NCBI RefSeq assembly: GCF_000756615.1
Contig: NZ_CP009288.1
Location: 4,526,001 to 4,590,000, forward strand
Source of the DNA: Paenibacillus durus
GTDB taxonomy: Bacteria > Bacillota > Bacilli > Paenibacillales > Paenibacillaceae
Direction: 5' to 3'
Length of the DNA: 64,000 bases
Position numbers and translations under genes: made by a program. Under the pieces are notes generated by a model, which was not told the DNA's origin, searched no databases, and saw only the letters and a list, made by a program, of their open reading frames with translations. Below, piece after piece: positions 26,002 through 34,669 of the stretch; position 1 is the first letter of the stretch, and each line of letters begins with the position of its first letter.

Positions 26002-27318
26002 TTGCAACGTGAAATTCAAGTTAACGAAAGACTCCCCCTGGGCCCCGGATTTCTCCTGAGCCTCCAGCATTTGTTCGCCATGTTCGGCAGCACTGTGCTT
26101 GTGCCCAACCTGTTCGGGGTTGATCCCGGCATGATTCTGCTGATGAACGGGATTGGCACACTGCTGTACATATTGATCTGCCGGGGCAAAATCCCTGCTT
26201 ATCTTGGCTCCAGCTTCGCTTTTATCTCGCCGGTTACGGCTGTACTGGCCGCGCATCAGGGCGACCATCGTCACGGCTACTCGCTTGCTCTTGGCGCTTT
26301 TATCGTAACGGGAGTAATCTTTGTGATTGTCGCCCTGATTATACGCTATGCCGGAACGGGATGGGTTGACATCGTGTTCCCGCCTGCGGTAATGGGCGCC
26401 ATCGTTGCCACCATCGGACTGGAGCTGGTGCCGGTTGCCGCTGGAATGGCCGGTCTGATCGCCCCATCCGGCGCTGTGAACTGGAAGCCTGATCCGGGCG
26501 CGATTACATTGTCCTTGGTCACACTGAGTGTGACGGTAATCGGTGCGGTTCTGTTCCGCGGCTTCCCGAAAATCATCCATATTCTGATCGGAATTGTTAC
26601 AGGCTACGTACTGGCTTATCTTATGCACAGGGTCGATACTGCGGCAATCGCGAACTCGCATTTTTTGGCCCATCCGACCGTTACGACGCCTTCCTTTGAC
26701 TGGCAGGTTATTCTAACCATCATTCCGGTCTCCCTTGTCGTCATCGTCGAACATATCGGACATCTGCTCGTAACGAGCAATATTGTGGGCAAAGACCTCG
26801 CCAAAGATCCCGGTCTCGACCGCTCGCTTATGGGCAACGGGATTTCGACCATTATCTCCGGATTCGTCGGTTCCACACCGAATACGACTTACGGTGAAAA
26901 TATCGGCGTGATGGCTCTTACAAAGGTTTATTCCGTCTATGTCATCGGTGGAGCGGCGGTTATCGCTGTTTTACTATCGTTCTCCGGCACGTTTTCTTCC
27001 ATCATCGCCAACATCCCGCTGCCGGTTATGGGGGGCGTGTCTCTGCTGCTGTTCGGCGTGATCGCCGCTTCCGGGCTGCGCATCTTTGTGGAACAGAAGG
27101 TCGATTTCTCGAAGCCGACCAATATGATTCTGGCGACGCTCGTGCTCGTAGTGGGTATCAGCGGAACCACCCTTACCATTAGCGGCATTCAGCTCAAGGG
27201 CATGGCGCTTGCCACGATTGTCGGTATCGTCCTCTCGCTGCTGTTCAAGCTCTTCGAGGTTCTCCGGCTGTCCAATGATAAGGAAGAGATCAAACTGGCC
27301 GATGCGGCGGATGTTTAA
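26002..27318 (+). CDS. uraA: uracil permease, NCS2 family
   Basis: A nucleobase:proton symporter of 438 residues with about 14 membrane segments. The N-terminus matches the uracil type closely: LSLQHLFAMFGSTVLVP, then GKIPAYLGSSFAFISPV. The substrate-contact glutamates of the UraA family correspond to E250 (VIVEHIGHLLVT) and E299 (TTYGENIGVMA). The NCS2 motif with the Gln/Asn-rich helix 10 is intact. I chose the TTG at 26002 because AGAGGAG lies eight bases before it; the GTG at 25993 overlaps that site. Xanthine specificity is possible but less likely. Confidence 0.88.
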   Translation: MQREIQVNERLPLGPGFLLSLQHLFAMFGSTVLVPNLFGVDPGMILLMNGIGTLLYILICRGKIPAYLGSSFAFISPVTAVLAAHQGDHRHGYSLALGAFIVTGVIFVIVALIIRYAGTGWVDIVFPPAVMGAIVATIGLELVPVAAGMAGLIAPSGAVNWKPDPGAITLSLVTLSVTVIGAVLFRGFPKIIHILIGIVTGYVLAYLMHRVDTAAIANSHFLAHPTVTTPSFDWQVILTIIPVSLVVIVEHIGHLLVTSNIVGKDLAKDPGLDRSLMGNGISTIISGFVGSTPNTTYGENIGVMALTKVYSVYVIGGAAVIAVLLSFSGTFSSIIANIPLPVMGGVSLLLFGVIAASGLRIFVEQKVDFSKPTNMILATLVLVVGISGTTLTISGIQLKGMALATIVGIVLSLLFKLFEVLRLSNDKEEIKLADAADV

Positions 27319-27341
27319 GCAGATTATATAATTGCACAAGA

Positions 27342-27471
27342 AGAAACGGCTTCGCCGTCCTTTTAGAAGCTTAAGCTTCCGAAGTGGCGATACGAGTATC
27401 GCTTTTAGGTACCGTTTCTCGTAGAAATATAAGACAAATGGATAAGCGCTCAGCTTATTAATCTTATATTT
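27342..27471. repeat. nested hairpin cluster between uraA and apt
   Basis: Two complex folds lie side by side. First, AGAAACGG (27342-27349) pairs with CCGTTTCT (27412-27419) and encloses three hairpins: ACGGCTTCGCCGT, GAAGCTTAAGCTTC and GCGATACGAGTATCGC. Second, AAATATAAGA (27425-27434) pairs with TCTTATATTT (27462-27471) and encloses GATAAGC / GCTTAT. The fold works on either strand. It may be a mobile repeat remnant or a structured RNA. It shares the sequence ACTTCGGAAGC with the tandem repeat upstream of apt, in the same orientation apart from strand. Confidence 0.6.
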
Positions 27472-27474
27472 TGC

Positions 27475-27523
27475 AAAAAGCCGGCAGCCCTTCGTACTTA
27501 AGTACGATGATGGGCTGCCGGCT
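27475..27523. terminator. bidirectional terminator between uraA and apt
   Basis: AGCCGGCAGCCC pairs with GGGCTGCCGGCT and has an inner palindrome CGTACTTAAGTACG. The minus strand continues into five T and the plus strand into GTTTATTT. Confidence 0.85.
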
Positions 27524-27608
27524 GTTTATTTCCCGGAAAATAGAGCGAAATCTTGCTTCCCGAAGGCTATTCCCTCAGTTAGCTCCTCTCTCACTAAGCA
27601 GCGAAAAA

Positions 27609-28127
27609 TTAAACCTCGTAGCTAAGAAGGGACACGACTTCCACATCATTAAGCTTCTTACGTCCTTCCAGCAGTTCCAGTTCAATCAGAAATGCCGCTC
27701 CAACCACATTGCCACCCAACTGGCGGACTAGGTTCACCGCGGTGGAAATCGTGCCTCCGGTTGCCAGCAGGTCATCGGCAATCAGCACATTTTGACCAGG
27801 CAGAACCGAATCGGTATGTACTGCAAGAGAGTCTTTTCCATATTCGAGATCATAGCCGGCTTCAATCGTCTCGTACGGCAGTTTGCCGCTCTTGCGGATC
27901 GGCACAAACCCTACGCCCAGCGCATAGGCAAGAGGAGCCCCTATGACAAAGCCCCGCGCTTCGGGACCTGCGATGACATCAATCTTCAAATGGGCCACAC
28001 GTTCTTTCAGCGCATCGATAGCCCCGCGGTACATTTCGCCGTCCTTCAGCAGTGTCGTAATATCTTTGAAGCTGATGCCCGGCTGCGGGAAATCCGGAAT
28101 GACGCGGATAATTTCTTTGAAATCCAA
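27609..28127 (-). CDS. apt: adenine phosphoribosyltransferase
   Basis: A 172-residue type I PRTase that converts adenine and PRPP to AMP in purine salvage. The PRPP motif VLIADDLLATGGT is at about residues 114-126, and the family opening VIPDFPQPGISFKDIT is present. The start is a TTG at 28127 preceded by AGGAGTTATT and gives the usual N-terminus MDFKEIIRVIPDF; longer readings add non-conserved residues. In Firmicutes apt commonly sits between recJ and relA, as here apart from uraA and other genes between. Transcription probably comes through from recJ. Confidence 0.95.
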   Translation of the reverse strand: MDFKEIIRVIPDFPQPGISFKDITTLLKDGEMYRGAIDALKERVAHLKIDVIAGPEARGFVIGAPLAYALGVGFVPIRKSGKLPYETIEAGYDLEYGKDSLAVHTDSVLPGQNVLIADDLLATGGTISTAVNLVRQLGGNVVGAAFLIELELLEGRKKLNDVEVVSLLSYEV

Positions 28128-28144
28128 AATAACTCCTCCTAAAA

Positions 28145-28268
28145 ATTTTGATAGCATATACTTCCCGAGTCAACTTCGCAAAATTCGCTTCGGAAGTATT
28201 CGCTTAGTTTTGATAGCAAACACGTCCTGAATTTTCTTCGCAAAACTTACTTCGGAAGCATTCGCTTA
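28145..28268 (-). repeat. two-copy 62-bp imperfect tandem repeat before apt
   Basis: Copies at 28145-28206 and 28207-28268 both run from TTTTGATAGCA to TTCGCTTA and share CTTCGCAAAA and CTTCGGAAG. The start of a third copy (GTTTGTTAGCATAC) follows at 28270. The first copy contains the inverted pair TACTTCC / GGAAGTA. It fills most of the recJ-apt spacer. Confidence 0.75.
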
Positions 28269-28319
28269 AAGTTTGTTAGCATACAGCCGAGTGCCGCACG
28301 GTCTCTCGCCCGTTTTGCT

Positions 28320-30728
28320 TTAGGATGCGCCGAGACGGCGTGACTCCATCCATTCTTGCAGCTCTGAGGGACTTCCTTCCGTAAAATACTGCTCCATTTC
28401 CGCTAATTCGCTAAGGCGCATAAAATGGCTTGAAGAAGTAAGTTCCCGGGCGGCAGGCCGGGTAACAAAGGACAACTGCCCCTGCTCTCTTCTTATAAAA
28501 TCAAGTTCTTCGAATACGTCAAGCATCATCTTCAGCATACGCAGACTCATCAGCGATTTGCGGCTGAGCCGCAGCAGCACTTCCTGTTCCGGAACCGACC
28601 TGGCGGCAATGGCGGCCAGCCATTTATAGAGCATCTTAAAATGCTCTCTCGTCGGAACAAGCAGCCGCTCCCGCTCCTGGCGGAGCGAATGCAGCAGTGC
28701 AATGTTCTCTACTTCAGGGAAAGTACGCAGCAATGCATCAAGCTGCTCTGTCGACTCAGGCATATCCAGGAGACACAGAAGGGAAACACGGCTTCCGTCA
28801 ACTTCCCCGAGCAGATTGTCTGCCGGAGATATTCCGTTATATTGATCATATACCCAAAAGGTCATCCCTTGACATTCCGGCAGCTCTTGCTCTTTCAGCG
28901 AATCCCTGCGAACCACAGCCGCGGCCAGACCTTGTCTGCCGCCGGTCTGCGGCAGCAGCAAATTCCGCAGGCGCTGGGTCCTGCCGGCGGCATCCCGAAC
29001 CCCGCGAAAATCAAACAGCTGCTGCTGAGGAACGCTCAAATCTTTAAGCATAAGCTGGACCTTGCGGGAACCATTCCATTCGTTGATCGACAATTCCGCC
29101 AGTACATCGATACCGGTGCCGGGCGGAAGCAGTTCAGCCAGCTCTCCCTTGCCGAAAGCGACGGCTTCGACTGTCGCGCCTCCCTGCTGCAGAACCAGCT
29201 TCAGATGCCGGTTGCCCTGCCCCATAGTACGCGTCTCCTTCACTACCGCTTCCCGCACAATGAACTTTGGCAGCGGATTGCTCATGCCGAAAGGAGCCAG
29301 CAGTTCAAGCTCCTCGGCGGCCTGCAGCGACAAATCGGCCAGCGCATACTCTCCGTCCGCCTCGGTAACAGGCACCAGATGCTCGTCCGTTAGGACGCCT
29401 GTAGCGAATTCATCCAGCGCGGCGGTAAATGCCTCCAGATTATCCAGGTGAAGACTCATGCCTGCCGCCGCCGGATGCCCGCCAAAGTGATCCAAGAGCT
29501 CCGAGCAGGAGGCAAGCGCCTCGTAAATATCCAGGCCCGGAATGGAGCGCGCTGAGCCTTTGCAGCAGCCCGTCTCGGGATGAATGTCCAATATGATTAC
29601 CGGTCTATAGTACCGCTCGAGCAGCTTGGAAGCTACAATGCCGACAACCCCGACATTCCACCCTTCCCCGGCCAGAACGATAATGCCCGGAAGCTTTCCA
29701 TCCTTGATTCTCTCTTCCAAACGGCTGATCGCCTCCGCTGCAATCCGCTCTACGACCATCTGCCGCTCTTTATTTAACAGGTCCAGTTCTCCGGCAAGGC
29801 GTTCCGCTTCCACGGGGTCATCCGAGGTCAACAGCGACACGGCCCGTCCGGCATGATCGAGGCGCCCGCTGGCGTTAATACGCGGTGCAAGCGCAAAAGC
29901 AACATTAACCGCGTCCACGTTCTTCACGCTTACGGCGCTCACTTCAAGCAGCGCCCGAATGCCGGGATATTTCGATCTGCGCATACTGTTAAGGCCCCGG
30001 CGCACAATGGCGCGGTTCTCGTTCAGCAGCGGCATCAGGTCGGCGATCGTTCCGATGGCTGCGATCTCCGACCATTCCTCCGGAACTTCACCGTCCAGGA
30101 GAGCCTGAGCCAGCTTGTAGGCAACTCCCACTCCGGCCAATCCCTTGAACGGATATGGGCAGCCGGGCAGCTTCGGATTAATGAGAGCGTAAGCGGCAGG
30201 GAGAACCTCCGGCGGTTCATGGTGATCCGTTACGATAACATCCATTCCCAGCTCGTTCGCATACGCGATTTGGCTGCATGCGCTGATCCCCGTATCCACT
30301 GTGATAACCAGCGAGACGCCCTGCTGCAGCGCCCAATCGAGCGCATGGTTATGTAGTCCATAGCCCTCGCCCGACCGGTGCGGGATATAAATATCGAAAG
30401 AAGCCCCCAGATGGCGCAGGAGATAAATCATCAGAGATGTACTGGATACTCCGTCGGCGTCGTAATCTCCATATACAAGGATATGTTCCTCATCCTGCAG
30501 CGCTTTTTTAATCCGGGGAACAGCCTCTTTCATCCCTTTCAACAAGAACGGGTCATGCTCTTCTTCCGTTCCAGAGTTAATAAATGCAAGAGCTTCCTCC
30601 GGCTCTGTCAGTCCCCTCGCGGCAAGCAGGGAAGCAACCAGTGGAGAAACAGAAAGTCTCCGGGCCAATTCCCTGGATTGAACGGGATCGGCAACCGGAG
30701 AGTGCCATTTGGTTTTTGAATACAGCAA
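28320..30728 (-). CDS. recJ: single-stranded-DNA-specific exonuclease RecJ
   Basis: A 5'-to-3' ssDNA exonuclease of 802 residues used in recombination and mismatch repair. DHH-family motifs are intact: VYGDYDADG at about 85-93 and VTDHHEPP at about 167-174. The DHHA1 domain has FGGHPAAAGM, and an OB fold follows. The C-terminal 230 residues form an extra winged-helix-type region seen in Bacillales RecJ, so the protein exceeds the 577 residues of the E. coli enzyme. The start is a TTG at 30728 after AAAGGTGAACCGCA. It lies 31 bases after the CDF gene. Confidence 0.95.
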   Translation of the reverse strand: MLYSKTKWHSPVADPVQSRELARRLSVSPLVASLLAARGLTEPEEALAFINSGTEEEHDPFLLKGMKEAVPRIKKALQDEEHILVYGDYDADGVSSTSLMIYLLRHLGASFDIYIPHRSGEGYGLHNHALDWALQQGVSLVITVDTGISACSQIAYANELGMDVIVTDHHEPPEVLPAAYALINPKLPGCPYPFKGLAGVGVAYKLAQALLDGEVPEEWSEIAAIGTIADLMPLLNENRAIVRRGLNSMRRSKYPGIRALLEVSAVSVKNVDAVNVAFALAPRINASGRLDHAGRAVSLLTSDDPVEAERLAGELDLLNKERQMVVERIAAEAISRLEERIKDGKLPGIIVLAGEGWNVGVVGIVASKLLERYYRPVIILDIHPETGCCKGSARSIPGLDIYEALASCSELLDHFGGHPAAAGMSLHLDNLEAFTAALDEFATGVLTDEHLVPVTEADGEYALADLSLQAAEELELLAPFGMSNPLPKFIVREAVVKETRTMGQGNRHLKLVLQQGGATVEAVAFGKGELAELLPPGTGIDVLAELSINEWNGSRKVQLMLKDLSVPQQQLFDFRGVRDAAGRTQRLRNLLLPQTGGRQGLAAAVVRRDSLKEQELPECQGMTFWVYDQYNGISPADNLLGEVDGSRVSLLCLLDMPESTEQLDALLRTFPEVENIALLHSLRQERERLLVPTREHFKMLYKWLAAIAARSVPEQEVLLRLSRKSLMSLRMLKMMLDVFEELDFIRREQGQLSFVTRPAARELTSSSHFMRLSELAEMEQYFTEGSPSELQEWMESRRLGAS

Positions 30729-30759
30729 TGCGGTTCACCTTTCTCTCATGCTAAGCCGG

Positions 30760-31725
30760 CTACTGAAGCAGTGTCGGCGTTTCGCTATCCGCCAGTTCAT
30801 AATTGGATTTATAAGGATAACCGGGCTCGTAAGGCACGGTATCCATATGAACCTCGCTAACGTGGACGAAACGGTGCTGCAGCAGCTTTTTAGCGCAGTC
30901 CGCAATTTCCCTGGCTTCCAATACGGTGATTCGCGGATTGACGCTTATGGTCACATGGAGGTTCACGCAGCGCCCATCTTCAAGAGCCTTTAAATGTTCC
31001 ACTCGAATGACCCCATGCACCTTCTGAACGGTATCGATAAAGCTGACCGAGTCCTCATGCGGAAGCTCTAGGCTCTCCTTGCCGTGAATCGTACTTAGAA
31101 TGAGCAAATACCCTTTACGAAGAATGAGGCAAGCCGCCAGAAGGGCCGCGATTGGGTCCAGATACAGGAGAGGATGCCAGTTCAGGTAACCTCCGAGTAT
31201 GGTGGACAATGCGGCGCCAATCAACACGGTCAGTGAAGTGTACAAGCTGTAACGGTGGTTATCGGCATAAGCGGCATGGCTGCCGTTTCCGACTTTTTGA
31301 GAAGACCGGTATTGATATTGAAAAATAACTTCCTTCACCAGCAGAGACAGACAGATCGTCAACAGGGCAAGCTCGCCCGAAGGATTCAAGTTGCCGCTCG
31401 TCAGATCGCGAATTGCGGAAAAAGCGATTTGCAGGCCGCCCATCAAAATGAGCACTGCAAACACTACGGATAAAAAGGGCTCCCGCTTACTTTTCCCATC
31501 CCGGGCAATCGGCCTTTTCTTATGGCTCCCCTTACCTTCGATGCGCCACGGGAGAACTTCAGCCAGCTTCGCTGCGGCATCCGCGCCCGAGTATAAAGCG
31601 TCGGCGATCAAAGCCTTACTCCCTGAAAAATAGCCCGCGCCTCCTTTAACCAAAGCCAGCGCAAAATCACCGGCAATTCCGATCCAGGCCGCACGCTCTT
31701 TTTGAGACGAGTACTTTTCATTCAT
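30760..31725 (-). CDS. cation diffusion facilitator family transporter
   Basis: A 321-residue divalent-metal exporter-like protein: six membrane helices and a C-terminal cytoplasmic domain (about residues 215-300) with VNLHVTISVNP. The second helix carries ADALYSGAD, keeping the two Asp of the CDF site but replacing the usual His with Tyr. The fifth helix reads NHRYSLYTS where the family norm is HHRSDALSS, so the usual His and Asp are Asn and Ser. The ATG at 31725 follows CAAGGAGGAACCCAG. A B. subtilis YdfM/YeaB-type Mn or Zn role is possible, but the altered site makes the substrate uncertain. It is probably cotranscribed with recJ. Confidence 0.85.
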   Translation of the reverse strand: MNEKYSSQKERAAWIGIAGDFALALVKGGAGYFSGSKALIADALYSGADAAAKLAEVLPWRIEGKGSHKKRPIARDGKSKREPFLSVVFAVLILMGGLQIAFSAIRDLTSGNLNPSGELALLTICLSLLVKEVIFQYQYRSSQKVGNGSHAAYADNHRYSLYTSLTVLIGAALSTILGGYLNWHPLLYLDPIAALLAACLILRKGYLLILSTIHGKESLELPHEDSVSFIDTVQKVHGVIRVEHLKALEDGRCVNLHVTISVNPRITVLEAREIADCAKKLLQHRFVHVSEVHMDTVPYEPGYPYKSNYELADSETPTLLQ

Positions 31726-31795
31726 CTGGGTTCCTCCTTGCCGCTTCCAAATACACGTGTGTTGAGTATAATGACCTGACATCTCTCCAGGGTTT

Positions 31796-31822
31796 CAAAA
31801 GCCGCGTCGTCATGAACGCGGC
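31796..31822 (-). terminator. secDF terminator
   Basis: AGCCGCGT / ACGCGGCT on the minus strand, followed by TTTTG, 17 bases after the secF stop. Confidence 0.8.
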
Positions 31823-31838
31823 TTCATCTGATAGCTCA

Positions 31839-32750
31839 TTATGCTTTGGCAGGCTTGCCCTTGGGCTTAGCCTTTTGGTTCTTCTTCAGCAGCAGCCAGA
31901 GTGGGCTCGCGATAAAGATGGAGGAATAAGCTCCGAACAGCAGGCCGATAACCATGGCCAGAGAGAACATCTTAATCGACTCGCCGCCAAGCACCAGCAG
32001 GAAGAACGCGGCGATGAATACGGTAAAGGCGGTATAGAGCGAACGCATAATAGTCTGGGATACGCTCTTGTTTACCAGATCTTTCAGATCGTCGTAAGTC
32101 TTCTGCTTGCCGAAACGCAGGTTCTCCCGAATCCGGTCAAAAATAACAATCGTATCATTGATTGAATAACCGATAATCGTCAGCACCGCGACAATGAATG
32201 TCAAGTCCACTTCCAGCCGAAAAATGGAGAATACGGCAACGACCATGAACGCGTCATGGACCAGAGCGACGATCGCCGCTATTGCAAAGCGCCACTCGAA
32301 GCGAATGCTTACATATACAATAATCCCCAGGCAAGAAATGAGAACCGCATAAATCGCGTTGCGGGCAAGCTCCCTGGCCATTTCGGTATCGACGGTGTTG
32401 ACTTCAAACGATGCCTTGTCGTCAAGCTTGGATATGGCGCTCTTCAGCGCGGCATCCTGCTTATTCGTCAGCTCTTCGTCATAGCGGATGGTCACGCGCT
32501 GCGTTCCGGGTGTAATATTCGGCTCGTGATCCGTTCCAATGTTAGCGACAGCTGTACGGATCTGGTCCACCGTCAAATTCTTGGAGAGGGAAACGTCAAC
32601 GTTGGAGCCTGCTTTGAAATCGACGCTGTAGTTCAGATTGAATACCGCCAGAAATATAATCCCCAGAATCGTAAGCGTGATGGAGAAAATGTAGAAATAT
32701 TTGCTCAAGTGAACGTAATCGAGCTCTTTCTTAAAGCGCACTGATTTCAC
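31839..32750 (-). CDS. secF: protein-export membrane protein SecF
   Basis: The smaller partner of SecD, 303 residues, six membrane helices with one large extracytoplasmic loop after the first. It uses the proton gradient to pull preproteins across after SecYEG-SecA. Family motifs include VDFKAGSNVDVSL and the helix 4 region LTIIGYSINDTIVIFDRIREN. Its start overlaps the end of secD by 20 bases, so the two are translationally coupled. B. subtilis has a fused SecDF, while here the genes are separate. Confidence 0.95.
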   Translation of the reverse strand: MKSVRFKKELDYVHLSKYFYIFSITLTILGIIFLAVFNLNYSVDFKAGSNVDVSLSKNLTVDQIRTAVANIGTDHEPNITPGTQRVTIRYDEELTNKQDAALKSAISKLDDKASFEVNTVDTEMARELARNAIYAVLISCLGIIVYVSIRFEWRFAIAAIVALVHDAFMVVAVFSIFRLEVDLTFIVAVLTIIGYSINDTIVIFDRIRENLRFGKQKTYDDLKDLVNKSVSQTIMRSLYTAFTVFIAAFFLLVLGGESIKMFSLAMVIGLLFGAYSSIFIASPLWLLLKKNQKAKPKGKPAKA

Positions 32751-33981
32751 TCTCCTTTACCCCGAATTGCTTCGGCTTACTCAGCTTGCCGGCTTTAACC
32801 AGCATGTTAAGCAGCCAACGGGCGAAATAAAGGTTCGTAAATATGCTGAGCAGAATTTCTACAATCAGCACCAGGGCAAAGCCTTTTACCGAGCCTGTAC
32901 CAAATGCGAACATGACGGCCGCGACGATAATCGTGGTGACGTTCGAGTCCATTACGGTACGGAAGGAAGACTTGCTGCCTGCCTTGACGGAGGACATGAT
33001 GCTCTTGCCGCTCCGCATTTCTTCCCGAATTCGTTCATTTGTAATAATGTTGGCGTCAACTGCCATCCCGATCCCGAGTATGAATGCCGCTATGCCCGGA
33101 AGCGTCAGGGTAAAGTCGGCAAACACGAAGACCAGAATCAGCAGCCATGTATGCAGAATCAAGGCAAAGCTGGCAATTAGACCTGGAGTACGGTACATGC
33201 CGATCATAAAGATCAGAATAAAGACCGAACCAATCAGGCCGGCTTGGACCGTCTGATTCAGGGACTGCTTGCCAAGAGTTGCGCCTACGCTTTGGGAGTA
33301 TTTCTCCGTCAGCTTCAGCGGCAGAGCCCCGAGATTAATCGTATCTGCCAGATTCCGGGCTTCCTCGATTGTATAATTGCCCGAAATCGATGCCGTTCCG
33401 TCCGTAAGCTCCGCTCTTACTTGCGGATCGGAGAGCTTCGTGTCATCCAGATAGATGGCCAGATGCTGTCCGAGCAGACGCTTCGTAATTTCCGCAAATT
33501 TCTGTTTATCTTTAACCTTGATGCTGATTTCGATCTGATTCAGGTTGTCGCGGCCGATGGTTGCGGCGTTCTCTACGAAGTCGCTGCCCACCAGTTCGAC
33601 TTTGCTGTACGTTCCTTCGGGGTCGCCTGAGGCGGCGCTGCGGAAAGTAAGCACTGCGGGTTCCTTCATCTTCTCACGAACCTCAGCCTCATTGGTAACA
33701 CCGGCGATTTTCAGACGGATGCGGTCCGTTCCTTCCGTGGTAACCTCAGGTTCGCTTGTTCCTAGTACGTTGGCCCGTTTCTCCAGGCTTGCAGCGGTCT
33801 GCAGCAGAGAAGCCCGGGTCACTTCTTTGCCTTGCTCGGAAGGCTGGGCTTGATACAATATTTCGAAGCCGCCTTTCAAATCAAGACCCAACCGCACTCT
33901 GTCAAGCAGCCCCGGAGTCGATACCGCCATAACGGCCACCAAGACTAGCACGGTAATGATAAAGCTCAAAAGTCTTTTCAT
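32731..33981 (-). CDS. secD: protein-export membrane protein SecD
   Basis: The larger subunit of SecDF, 416 residues. The first helix and the motif LGLDLKGGFEILYQ lie at the N-terminus, then a P1 periplasmic-type domain (about 45-215) shorter than in E. coli, and five more helices including IAAFILGIGMAVDANIITNERIREE, which holds the proton-path Asp. The ATG at 33981 has a GAAAGGGGAACTAGCAAG site. It is first in the secD-secF pair, with comN upstream. Confidence 0.95.
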   Translation of the reverse strand: MKRLLSFIITVLVLVAVMAVSTPGLLDRVRLGLDLKGGFEILYQAQPSEQGKEVTRASLLQTAASLEKRANVLGTSEPEVTTEGTDRIRLKIAGVTNEAEVREKMKEPAVLTFRSAASGDPEGTYSKVELVGSDFVENAATIGRDNLNQIEISIKVKDKQKFAEITKRLLGQHLAIYLDDTKLSDPQVRAELTDGTASISGNYTIEEARNLADTINLGALPLKLTEKYSQSVGATLGKQSLNQTVQAGLIGSVFILIFMIGMYRTPGLIASFALILHTWLLILVFVFADFTLTLPGIAAFILGIGMAVDANIITNERIREEMRSGKSIMSSVKAGSKSSFRTVMDSNVTTIIVAAVMFAFGTGSVKGFALVLIVEILLSIFTNLYFARWLLNMLVKAGKLSKPKQFGVKESEISAL

Positions 33982-34092
33982 GCTCTTGCTAGTTCCCCTT
34001 TCTTAAACTCAATATTCCTATTATAGCGACGCGCCAAATGAGCGTCAATTCATGCAAAGATGAACGACATCCTCCATATTACCAAAAAGAAA

Positions 34093-34110
34093 CGGCGGCT
34101 TCAGCCGCTT
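34093..34110 (-). terminator. hairpin after comN
   Basis: GCGGCTGAAGCCGC on the minus strand, with a T-rich tail 5-6 bases further on. It lies about 108 bases after the comN stop. Confidence 0.4.
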
Positions 34111-34217
34111 TTGTTACAATGCGGCAAGCCATCCGTTTCCGGGGAAGCTATGAAGTCTTTGCTCATTTACCATACGCCTTTGTGAATCCGTTTGCAAAAA
34201 TCCCTCATGAATTCCAT

Positions 34218-34469
34218 TTATTTCAGTCCTTTGTAGGCGGAAATGGTCAAGTAATTCATGTAAGTTGTCACTTTCAAGGAATAGATATCATTCACAATTC
34301 TATGGATCTGCGGCGTTCCTTCCTTGGCATAATTTCGGCTGACACACTCCCAGACATCCTTGGCGGTTACATATTCATAACCAAGGAGCCGGAATTCCTC
34401 CGCCTTGCTGCGGCACATGTCCTCGATATCCTTGTCCAGCATCTCTTGATCATTGTGCTCCGATTCCAC
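34218..34469 (-). CDS. comN: ComN-like post-transcriptional regulator
   Basis: An 83-residue helical protein. In B. subtilis ComN (YrzD) promotes accumulation of comE operon transcripts and binds DivIVA. The sequence fits the family: acidic start, then KAEEFRLLGYEYVTAKDVWECV and HRIVNDIYSLKVTTYMNYLT. The gene order secDF-comN-spoVB is the same as in B. subtilis, which is the main support for the name. The start codon at 34469 has a GGGAGGTGTGAACACGTG site, which is good. Confidence 0.8.
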   Translation of the reverse strand: MESEHNDQEMLDKDIEDMCRSKAEEFRLLGYEYVTAKDVWECVSRNYAKEGTPQIHRIVNDIYSLKVTTYMNYLTISAYKGLK

Positions 34470-34669
34470 GTGTTCACACCTCCCGCAGTCTTATAAACCT
34501 TGTCCATGAACTTTTCTCAAGTTTAGTATTCGACCTTCTTCCCGGCTTTCCTTCTTTACGGCCAAAATGTTATGCGAGGATGCGAGTCATGTCCGATCAG
34601 ATACGGCATATCCATTTAGTAGGACAATCGTTCGGCGATATATTTTACCCCGGGAAGAAGGAATGCCAT

